Positions 1 to 9,468 of a stretch of DNA of 64,000 bases are shown here, piece by piece. Location of the stretch: assembly GCF_932526225.1 (NCBI RefSeq), contig NC_064039.1, forward strand, positions 6,337,001 through 6,401,000, given 5' to 3'. A model generated the notes under the pieces. It worked only from the letters and a program-made list of their open reading frames with translations, was not told where the DNA came from and ran no database searches. Source of the DNA: Nematostella vectensis (taxonomy: Eukaryota > Cnidaria > Anthozoa > Actiniaria > Edwardsiidae). Numbering within the stretch: position 1 is the stretch's first letter; every line of letters starts with the position of its first letter. A program made the position numbers and the translations under genes.

Positions 1-222
1 AAAACATCGAGAAATCTAGGATTTCTTATTAAAACTCATTCATTATTCAGCCAATCTATTCATAAACTTTGAAAATTATAAATAATTACCTTATCGGGAG
101 CCGGTAAACAACCAGCGTTAAGAAACGCATTTCCGCACCCGAAAAAGTATCCCGAAAACTCCCCCGGTAACCTAACGGGTCCGGTAATTACCGGTCCTTT
201 TCAGAAACGACCCCCCTTATGT

Positions 223-652
223 GGTCCCCATAACTACGGTTGTACAAGATTATCCGTGTGCGTGGTACTCTCCGTAGCTTAAATAACGTGTATGGTGCGG
301 TCCTCATAACTACGGTTGTACAAGATTATCCGTGTGTGGTACTCTCCGTAGCTTAGATAATGCATTTGGTGCGGTCCCCATAACTACGGTTGTACAAGAT
401 TATCTGTGTGTGTGGTACTCTCCGTAGCTTAGAAAACGTGTGGTGCGGTCCTCATAACTACGGTTGTACAAGATTATCCGTGTGTGTGGTACTCTCCGTA
501 GCTTAGATAACGTGTCTGGTGCGGTCCTCGTAACTACGGTTGTACAAGATTATCCGTGTGTGTGGTACTCTCCGTAGCTTAGATAACGTGTGTGGTGCGG
601 TCCTCGTAACTACGGTTATACAAGATTATGTGTGTGTGTGTGTGTGTGTGTG
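223..652. repeat. 76-bp minisatellite ending in a (TG)n run
   Basis: About 5.5 head-to-tail copies of a unit that starts GGTCCTCATAACTACGG and ends near GTGTGGTGC; two successive starts at 223 and 299 give the period of 76. The last copy runs into a pure TG tract at about 629-652. No coding potential is apparent. The first 220 bases show nothing recognisable. Confidence 0.9.
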
Positions 653-660
653 ATGGGGGA

Positions 661-989
661 AGGGGTGAGGGGGGTTGAAATGCCATTGTCCAGTGCTTAG
701 TGATTTAATCATTTGACACTTGAAAACTTTTATTATATAACTTATATCAACTGGAACGTTTACAGCAAATATCAATTAGCCATAAAAATACGTTTATAAA
801 CATATTTGGCTAAAAGTTATTTTGAATTTTGAACAATGGAAGTTGATATTGTTGCGCAACGGTGAAACTTGTAGAAAGCTATGTTGGGCATTCACTTTAA
901 TCTAAACGAATGTGAATAAAACGTGAAGAGTACATATCAAAGTCAAAATAGATCTTCAGTCAAAACGTAAGGGTTTTGACATAATGTTC
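661..989. other. non-coding stretch, nothing recognised
   Basis: AT-rich sequence between the TG tract and the 3' end of the RPA-like pseudogene. No open frame with family resemblance, RNA gene or repeat was seen. Confidence 0.5.
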
Positions 990-1083
990 TCAGAATCGTG
1001 TTACAGGGCTCAAAGCCCTGGTGCAGTTGACAATTGATAGGGAACTTTGAATAGCATCATTGAAACAGACGTAAGCGGCTGTT

Positions 1084-1211
1084 TCTTTCTCGCTTTTTAT
1101 CATAATACTGCAAACTACTTTTTCTTGACAAAGAGATTTGAGGGTTGTCATATGACAATGTCCACATGTAAACATATCTTCTTCTGTGTCATCAAGCTTG
1201 GTGCAAATCTG
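1084..1211. repeat. 128-bp direct repeat (copy 1) flanking the inserted segment
   Basis: Bases 1084-1211 and 1781-1908 appear identical over 128 bp (starting TCTTTCTCGCTTTTTATC, ending GGTGCAAATCTG). Both hold the zinc-ribbon part of the RPA-like gene. They bracket the 570-bp segment copied from the first HAD gene, so the insertion event duplicated 128 bp of its target. Confidence 0.9.
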
Positions 1212-1780
1212 TACGAAAGCTACACCCCGAAAATAAATGATTTTTTTCATCTTAACCTTTTCTGGCCTTGGGCTAAACACATAGATATGTATTGATTACA
1301 CTCTTTTTTTATAAGAACCTTTTTTTATAAGAATGTCCAGCCTGAGATTTCACCAAATTTTAAGAACATGCAGACGCTCAGATAGAAGTAAAATATTGTT
1401 TTGATGTTCTAAAATACGGAATCAAATTGTTTATAACAACAACCAACAACCATAAACATCATTGTTATTTTATTATGTGTGTAATTTTCTTATATTCATG
1501 AAGTATAATATTTTTATACACTGAAATTTAAGATCATCCATAAGAACTTTTTCAGCCTCAAAATGCTCCAAAAATAAGAACGGCCCAGCCTCAACTAAAA
1601 ATTAGATGTTCTTATAAAAAGAGAGGAGTGTATAATAGCTGGCTTTGTGAAAGATATGTCTTACATCTTTAAGTATACCATTGAAGATAGCCAGGCTAAT
1701 TTTGTTTTGTCATATCCTTAGCTCTCAAAGATACTGGTATTCTTGAGCTGTTTGACGTGATATTGGGTAATGAAGACTAC
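1211..1780 (+). repeat. displaced copy of HAD gene 1 intron 1 and exon 2 start
   Basis: This segment matches 6182-6750 almost base for base, with a few substitutions and indels. It includes the 3' part of HAD gene 1 intron 1, its splice acceptor, and the first 60 bases of exon 2, ending GGTAATGAAGACTAC. The exon continues only at the 6.7-kb locus, so that locus is the source. The copy sits inside the RPA-like pseudogene between 128-bp direct repeats. A short GTACG is shared at the left junction. Confidence 0.9.
1299..1630. mobile_element. MITE with CACTC...GAGTG ends (copy A)
   Basis: The left end CACTCTTTTTTTATAAGAAC is matched by an inverted right end GTTCTTATAAAAAGAGAGG then AGTG. TA is present on both sides (1297-1298, 1631-1632), which would fit a TA target duplication. 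There is no coding capacity over 332 bp. Because the element lies within the duplicated HAD intron segment, this copy was moved as part of that segment and not by transposition. Confidence 0.6.
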
Positions 1781-1908
1781 TCTTTCTCGCTTTTTATCAT
1801 AATACTGCAAACTACTTTTTCTTGACAAAGAGATTTGAGGGTTGTCATATGACAATGTCCACATGTAAACATATCTTCTTCTGTGTCATCAAGCTTGGTG
1901 CAAATCTG
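1781..1908. repeat. 128-bp direct repeat (copy 2)
   Basis: Second member of the pair described at 1084-1211. It is still joined to the upstream part of the RPA-like gene on the minus strand, so it is the original context of the zinc-ribbon sequence. Confidence 0.9.
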
Positions 1909-2598
1909 GTTGCAGATTAAGCAGGACCTGTTTCGTTTTATCTGTCCGATAACTTGTCCCTTTAAGAGGTTACTTTGGATTTCCGGTGTATCCAAGTTCA
2001 CGTTGATATTTTCGTCTATTTCCTTGATTGATGTGTTCGGGTTTTGTGTTCACATATTTCTCATCTTGATAAACTCTAACGGTGAGGTTTTGGAAATGGT
2101 ATGATTTACGAGCAACTACCTCCTCGATCTTGTTTTCCCATAAAACTAATTTTATGGAGTCACTCTGATCTGCTAAGATACTGTCGATTTTGTAAGTTTC
2201 ATTGTTGCCCTTTATTATCCTTTGCTTGGTTTCGTCTTTCTTCATGATTTTGCCTTTGAGATCGACCTTGGTGTACTCGTTGCTACCAAGCGCCTGTTCT
2301 ATTGTAAGCAAGTGATCATCGAGTGAATTATTGAACTCAAAGTGGACCTCCTTATATTGTACGATTTGGGCATTTTTGTCGATCGTATATTCTTTGTCAT
2401 TCTTTTTCAAAGCTTCTAACTTAACAGGACTTTTAGCTTGGAAGTGTGGCTGGAGAGTCTTTCTTTTCTTGGGAGAATAACATACCATCTGGACAGTATC
2501 CGTTGATGAAGTTTGCAAATTGAGTTTAAAATAGCTGGTTCTTTTCCTGTTATTTGCTGTTTTTACTTCTGTTAACTCATGAATGTAACCTTCAAGAG

Positions 2599-4891
2599 CT
2601 GCAACAATAAAATTAAGAATAAAGTGTAAATAACAAATATACTTATGTGTATAAAAAATATTTCCTTGTAAGTAAAAATATTTGAATACCTATTTTATCT
2701 ATATTTGACTGACTGTTTACGGCGATAATCACTAAGAGTTATTTTGGGATATATAGAGAGAATAAGTTAGGGGTGCACGGAGAGATTGTGTTTTGATTTA
2801 GTTTGCAATTCTATTTTAGTGAAATACAAAAGACTTTGCTCTCGACCAATAGAAATGCTTACTAAACCAAGTGGAACTTGTTTTCGACACTCGTCCACTC
2901 TAAATCATTTGTTAACATCATGTTGGTAATATGTATTGTTGGTTACTTGTAGGCGTGTCCTCGTTTTTTTCTGTTGTTTTTCTGATATTCCTAAATGTGT
3001 TCTTACGCTAAGGTAATAATTGCAGTTAGTGATATTCCAGTTCATCTTACCTTGACGTAGTTGGTGATTCCATGTTGGTTTCAACTATAAACTGGAATAA
3101 AGTAAAATAACAATAATATATAAAAACGTCACAGCTGTGCATTCATACATTTAGTGTTACTGAGTACTGTTGGAAAACGGATAATTGCTGTATAAAGATT
3201 GTGTAAAACAGGTTCTGTTATGTTAGAATCCGGGATACTATACATTATCTATATACTAAATTGTAAGCAATGCATAAACTGCTTTAAGATCAGAGAAATA
3301 AGTCTCTAATGGATTGGCTTTTACTCCTTCTGGGATATTTGTGTAAATGTGATCTATGCATGTTTTATTATCTGTAGTGTAGCATGACATTATTGCTGGT
3401 CAGTAGCGGCACTAATCAATCGGCGTCCACGTGCGATAGATTCGTGACTTTAGCTAGCGCTTTGAAACGAATACAGCCCGAAGTACATCCGAAGTCTAAT
3501 TTTCCCAGCATGCCTCAAGGGCGTAATATCACTTTTTAGTTTTTTTTTTGGACGTGATGACATAGTAGCTACCGCACTTAGTGTAACATTCACTCTAGGG
3601 TAACATGCGTGAGGTAAGAGCCTGCGGCTAAAACGAAGTAAATTGTATATAACTAAAGCTGCTCAATTGAAATATATATAACATCATTAAATACAGCATC
3701 AAATAGTACAGGGAAAGCTGTATTTCTAAAAATGATGAGAAATTAAAAAACAAACAACAAGCAAATCATCAACAATGTGACGCAAGTCGAATCTGCGGAA
3801 TTTTAGGAACGAATTCCTTCGTAATAAAATCTTTCTTTGAAATGATCAACGGATACAAATGGGCTTTTTGCTTTCGCTTTCTTTTTCATTTCATGACATT
3901 TGTTTTCTATTTTCATCATATTTGCTTCGTCAGTTTCCCTATTTGGAAATCACTGCTACGATTACCATAAAATATGTTTTAAAAATCCTACGCGACTTTT
4001 TCGTGTCGTAGTCAAAATCGTAGTGGAGTCGTTGACTTGATTTACACTCTACGACACGCGTTGTGGAAGTGAAGCAGGCCTACTCTACTCGATCTCATCC
4101 CCCCTCCCCCTTCCTCTCACTCCATCTTTTGCTCTCTCATCTTCTACGAAATCTAACGACACTGGTCTCTTGGGCTACCTGTGGCTGGCTTAGCAAAATT
4201 TATGTCACGATGACTCAGCCTCATCAATGGGTTCATCTAATTAAACCCAAATAAATTCTGAGCGATTTATTGTTAGCAATTCGTTAAGACTCAGCGAACA
4301 GGAGCAGAAGTCGTTTCAAAGCGTAAATTGTAATTGGAATTTTATTGTTTAGAAGGACAATAATAAATAGACTCTATCAAACAATCACATTTTGTCGAGC
4401 AGTGAAATAGTTTATCATCAAGCAGGTTATTTTGCCGTAACTCTAGAAATAACTCTAATTGGAGTTTGATTTTCTGTTTTTGCGTTTTTCTTCGAAAAAG
4501 GACGTCAAATATAAATATAAAGCTGTGTATCCAAGGTGTCAGGCTGAAGAAATTAGTGCTCTGTGATTGGTCTATATTCAACGAGTGACGTAACTACCCA
4601 AAACAAATTTACATGCGAACCGTGATAATTCTAAACCCTTCGAGGTTGACCGATCGCATAGGGGTTTTTGGCTAGGAAAGGAGATCGCTTTTCTTGCAGC
4701 CGTCCTTTTCATGGAAGCAATATCAGCGCTCAAGAAAAGGAATCTTGGCCTTCCAAAAATGAAATGTCGGAGAGTTGTGAAAGCTTTCTTTTGGTAAAAG
4801 TCATCCTTCCAACAACGATCACACGAAACCTACATCACGCTTCTACAAGTTTTCTTTTAGCCCAACAACTCCACTTTTCTCGGCGTGCAAG
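2599..4891. other. non-coding upstream region of HAD gene 1
   Basis: AT-rich sequence without a recognisable gene. Open frames at 4063-4254, 4342-4581 (minus) and 4668-4910 have no family resemblance; the last overlaps the likely 5' UTR of the HAD gene. The start codon at 4892 sits in GGCGTGCAAGATGGCC. No RNA gene or clear repeat was seen. Confidence 0.45.
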
Positions 4892-7631
4892 ATGGCCCCA
4901 GAAAGATTGACTATTTCTGAGGGTGTGAAAGGTTTAGTATTTGATTGTGATGGCACTTTATTGGACACCATGCCTCTGCACTGGCGAGCCTGGTGCAAGA
5001 TTTGCGACGAGACAGGACTGAGGTTCAACAAAGAAGACTTCTATGTTCTAGCTGGAGTACCTGGAAAAAAGATAATTGACGTCCTAGCCAGACAACAGGG
5101 AGTCGTACTAGATCCTCTTGAAGTGTACGAGAGCAAAAGGAAATATTTTCTATCAGAACTGGCGTCCGTGAGTCCGATTCAGTGCGTTTTGAAATACGTC
5201 CACGAAGCGAGAAAGCGTGGCATTCCTGTCGCAGTTGCCTCTGGAAGTTCGAAGAAGCAGGTTGAAAAAGGTAAATCGTCATAAAAAGATTAAAATTAAT
5301 AGCTAGTCAAGCTAACTTATGTCTTTGGATATAGCATAAGCGAATTGGCGCAAAATAATGTCTTTTGTTGTGTTCTTCCATGAGGACTTGTCGACAATCA
5401 ACGAATGAATGACGCGCGAAAGTTCGAGCGGTCGAAGTCATATTTTTGCTGTGTGAGAAACACTTTCGTGAGAAATACCATAGAGCTAGTTCTAAGCGGC
5501 AAGCGTTTATTTTTGTGTTAACCGAAAAACATGATAAAAATCTCTTCACTGAAGGCGTTTTTCAAGCAAGAAAATGCGGTCCAAAGTCCATCTTCAAACA
5601 ATAACACTATATTTCTGCTTCATCACCCTTATAAATCTTATAAAAAAGTAGCAAAGTGTGATTGAATCCTTTTCTAAGCCCTTGCCCTAAGAAGATATGG
5701 TCTTTTGTTTTTAGTATACGCGAATCCTGCTGAGAATAAGCGGATAAATCGAATGATGTTTTTGCCGTGCTTGCCCGCATGGATTTCTTGAGTCTGTGAC
5801 GTGGGAGTTTTGGGGGGCGTTGTCGAGGGCAGGTATTGCTTGCTATTGTTAGGTCGAATTCCAACTGAGACCCTCACGTTGCTAGATAAATTCGTTTGAC
5901 GTTGCCAAAACGAGATTCCCTTTTCAAAAGAATTTGTTTGATTGTTGAATTAATGAGGAGCTAGGTTAAATCTATGAAAAATTTGAAACCAAAATCGAGA
6001 ACATGACGTGACCGATGCTTTGAGTTGTATTACCCACCAAACACACACAACGCTTTTTTGATCCCGACGTAGATTCTCTGAAGGTTACAAATATAATCAC
6101 CTCGAAATATTCGATTTCAACGGTCTGGTGAGCAAATAACCCCTTTTCGTATTTAGTGGTGTTTGCTTACTTTTGTTTCAAGTACGGAAGCTACACCCCG
6201 AAAATAAATGATTTTTTTCACCTTAACCTTTTCTGGCCTTGGGCTAAACACATAGATATGTATTGATTACACTCTTTTTTCATAAGAACCTTTTTTATAA
6301 GAATGTCCAGCCTGAGATTTCACCAAATTTTAAGAACATGCAGAGGCTCAGATAGAAGTAAAATATTGTTTTGATGTTCTAAAATACGGAATCAAATTGT
6401 TTATAACAACAACCAACAACCATAAACATCATTGTTATTTTATTATGTGTGTATTTTTCTTATATTCATGAAGTATAATATTTTTATACACTGAAATTTA
6501 AGAACATCCATAAGAACTTTCTCAGCCTCAAAATGCTCCAAAAATAAGAACGGCCCAGCCTCAACTAAAAATTGGATGTTCTTATAAAAAGAGAGGAGTG
6601 TATAATAGCTGGCTTTGTGAAAGATATGTCTTACATCTTTAAGTATACCATTGAAGATAGCCAGGCTAATTTTGTTTTGTCATATCCTTAGCTCTCAAAG
6701 ATACTGGTATTCTTGAGCTGTTTGACGTGATATTGGGTAATGAAGACTACAGTAATCACAAACCACACCCTGATGCCTTCTTGACAGCCGCCAAGTATTT
6801 GGGTGTTGCAGCCAAAGACTGCTGGGGATTTGAGGACACGTTAGTAGTTCTTTATATTATTTGTGACTTAGATCAGTATTGGTTAAGACCTCATTTCCTC
6901 CTTGTTTTTTATCGTTATTGTTTGCACTATTAAACCTACATTATTCAGCATCCTGTGGCTGCACTCTACTGCACAGAAAACATTTATGTTGATACATGAT
7001 TAGATTTGTGTACTAATAGCATAGTTGCCAACCTCGCTTTAGGAAATCTTGAGAAAATACAGTGAATGTATCATCAGAATTACCAAGATAGCTAATGCAA
7101 GAGAATACAGTAAATGTATGGATATTTTCAAGAAAATTAGGCTTGAGAAAAGGTTCAAAATCTTGAAACTCCTGCCTAATGTGGGAGAGTTGATAGATAA
7201 ACAATAGTCAAGTATTTATTTTAGTTTTTAATATATGCACTGTTAAACCTACAATACTCTATATATAGGGGGGTGGGGTACTGAGTTTACTGAGTTTGGT
7301 CCTTTATTCTTTCGTCTTCATTTTAGGAGTGAATTGTAGGATATTCTTTTTTTGCTAAAAAAATCCCAATGTGATTATCATATTATCATATTTTGCAAGT
7401 TGAAACACACTACTTTGAATTATAAGCACATAAAACCTTGTTTGATATGAGCTTGAATCTAACTTCTCCAGGGACATTGGTCTGGAGTCCATCAGACGTG
7501 CTGGGTTTGGAAATGCAGTGGACGTCAGGCTTTTTGCTGAGTATCCAGACAAGAGGCCATCTGACAATAAAGACATCACACAGCTCATTGAAACAAGCAG
7601 AAAGCTTCGCAGAGCTTTTACCATAGGATAA
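4892..7631 (+). CDS. HAD-like phosphatase 1 (YqaB/beta-phosphoglucomutase type), 3 exons
   Basis: Exons 4892-5270, 6692-6839 and 7472-7631 join in phases 1 and 2 into 228 codons plus stop. All HAD motifs are visible: motif I FDCDGTLLDT with nucleophile D18 and acid/base D20; motif II AVASGSS (S117); motif III lysine in HKPHPDAF (K150); motif IV GFEDTDIG (E174, D175). A helical cap of the beta-phosphoglucomutase kind lies between motifs I and II (residues about 30-95). The tail GNAVDVRL resembles bacterial YqaB, a fructose-1-phosphate phosphatase, so a cytosolic sugar-phosphate phosphatase is likely; the substrate is not shown by the sequence. A 27-residue basic tail follows the core and is absent from the neighbour paralogue. 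Intron 1 carries a MITE and intron 2 a dispersed repeat. Part of intron 1/exon 2 is copied at 1211-1780. Confidence 0.9.
6270..6600. mobile_element. MITE with CACTC...GAGTG ends (copy B, in HAD 1 intron 1)
   Basis: Same element as at 1299-1630. Inverted ends CACTCTTTTTTCATAAGAAC and GTTCTTATAAAAAGAGAGG, with TA on both sides. Internal ATAAGAAC/CAGCCT motifs recur near both ends. It lies about 90 bp before the exon 2 acceptor. Confidence 0.6.
7014..7205. repeat. dispersed foldback repeat, family A (copy 1)
   Basis: This shares a layout with 26995-27195. The left end GTTGCCAACC resembles the inverse of the right end GAGAGTTGATAGAT. Both copies hold repeated motifs AATACAGTGAATGTAT/AATACAGTAAATGTAT, and AAAATCTTG near the right end. 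No coding capacity; probably a non-autonomous DNA element in HAD 1 intron 2. Confidence 0.5.
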
Positions 7632-9468
7632 CATCCTCCACTGGGGAAAATACCTCTGTTTCCATCACAAAATATGCTACATGTTCAGTGAAACAGTAGA
7701 ACTTGCATAAAAGAAGCTAATGGGGAAGCTTTGTTTTTAATCCACTGTATATAAACCCCTTATTATGTACACAAAGTTAAATCAAGTTAACTTAAGTTAC
7801 TGTATTGAGGAGGGTAGGTATTTGGTATAACCATGCAGATGAAATGTCAAAGGCTTTTGTAAGCTGTAGCTATATTTCAATTAATATAATTCATGCAAAC
7901 AGGCAAAATATAAATAAGGAACATACCAGATGGTGCACATATTTTTTCTTTGATGTTGTTGATTTTGTACTGATTCCTCTTTTTTACTCGGTAAGGATCC
8001 TTCAATCTGTTTTATGATCAGGAACACGAAATGGTCATGTTATTTTTCAGAGCCCCATTACAATAATTGAATAATATATTTATTATATGTAGGTGTTTTA
8101 TTTTAAATTGATAGAATTTTAGTTTATATCTCAGTGTGTGGAAGATATATGGCATTTTATTTTTAAAATTTGAAAAAAATGCTCCCGCTCAATTATTGAA
8201 AGCATACACTTTCAACAACACAAGAAATACACTTTCTTGACAAAGGAGCAAAGCAGCTCTAAAATAGAATAAGAAAATGTATGCCTGCAATGCATAAATA
8301 TATACTATGGAAACAGAAGACAGAGCTGTTAATTGCACTCTTTCTATATTTAGTTGTTTATAAGTGTAAATAGAACAATATATTAAGCTAATGTACTGCA
8401 TTGACTTTTTATATTCAGTTGTCATTCTATTTGAACAGAAATAGATTTATTCATACCTGATAAACCATGGAAAAAGCCTGTTTTATTTTTGAACATACTA
8501 CTTTTTCATTAAAGGTTGTCAATGCGAGCGGCGAATGGCAATTGCCAAATGGCAATTCTACGACCGAAAGGTGTTTATGGTTAGCAATTATTTGTAAAAA
8601 TAAATTGATAAATAAACTCAAGCAATGTCAGAACCATATATGGATAAATGGATAGACAAATGTTTTATTTGTATTTTTCTGAGTTTGGAACAAATGTTTT
8701 GGGATCCATGGGTCCTTTCGGTCGTAGAATTTTGATCAAATGGCCATTTGCACTGACAACGTTTTTTGAAATAGGTGTATATTTCATAGCTGAATTTGAT
8801 ATGAGACGTTGCCAACACATGCAAAAACTATACATTAAAAAACTCTTCTTTTTATCTGCTGATTTTTTTAAAACTTGTATATATTTCATATAAAGCTCTA
8901 TCTTTGTAGACATCTGTTCATCACTCCGGAATAATATAGGGGGGGGTAGGGGTACAAGTTACCAACTATTTTAGATGGTAATACAAAATGGGAAAGATGG
9001 CAAATACGAAAATAAAGAAAATAATAACATTCAGTCTGTGTTGTTTTTTGGGAGTGTCACAGATTACCTATTTGCTATCAAACAAAAAGAACTGTGCACA
9101 ATTTTTCACCAAACATCTATTTTTCTATTCACTGCCTTTATTGCCATGCCCATAAAGAGGGCCTCCTATTGGCTAAGTACATGTCTTTCGAGATGACGTC
9201 AAGGTGTTTCATGACAACCAAACGGAAAAACGGGCTTACATTTAGATCACGTACGAATATCTTGGCTCACGTTTTTTTTATGGAAACGTTGCAGGATTTA
9301 GATTTTAGTCTTTGGGTTTGCCCTTGTATATCTGCTTCATGTTGTTGACGATTTGGGACACGATTTGGTCGTTATGAAGGGAAAAACAAGGTGTCAGCGA
9401 AAACAAGGAATCTTGACAGCCTTATAGTTGCCTATTCAGAAAACTTAGGCCTTTGGTAAAGAAGAACA
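7632..9468. other. intergenic region between the two HAD genes
   Basis: Holds the 3' UTR of HAD gene 1, a foldback element at 8515-8760 and otherwise AT-rich DNA. Short open frames (7805-8017, 8975-9196, 9094-9348) have no recognisable features. No RNA gene was seen. Confidence 0.45.
8515..8760. mobile_element. foldback element (MITE-like)
   Basis: The left arm GTTGTCAATGC...TTCTACGACCGAAAGG is matched by an inverted right arm CCTTTCGGTCGTAGAA...GCACTGACAAC. The arms are about 45-55 bp with small gaps, enclosing about 130 bp of AT-rich DNA without coding capacity. A target-site duplication was not clear. Confidence 0.65.

Larger units (their letters stand above)
990..2598 (-). pseudogene. 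RPA-like OB-fold/zinc-ribbon protein, broken and interrupted
   Basis: Read on the minus strand from about 2598, where TTGCAG looks like a splice acceptor, an open frame encodes an OB-fold-like segment (YFKLNLQTSSTDTVQMVCY) and then a second one (KLVLWENKIEEV, VRVYQDEKYVNT). This resembles replication protein A large subunits or RPA-like proteins carried by some transposons, which bind single-stranded DNA. The frame breaks near 2020-2030 (stop at about 1970) and resumes in another frame with a cysteine-rich stretch (CLICNQIC, then FTCGHC) like the zinc ribbon of the C-terminal RPA domain. At 1780 the coding sequence is cut by a 570-bp foreign segment. The C-terminal part is repeated beyond it (990-1211), where the frame runs on through AAYVCFNDAIQ to a stop. 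Upstream exons were not found. Family assignment is inference from motif pattern. Confidence 0.6.

Noticed and set aside
4668-4910. 80-aa frame overlapping the HAD 1 start
   Set aside because: No family resemblance; it overlaps the 5' UTR and start of the HAD gene in another frame.
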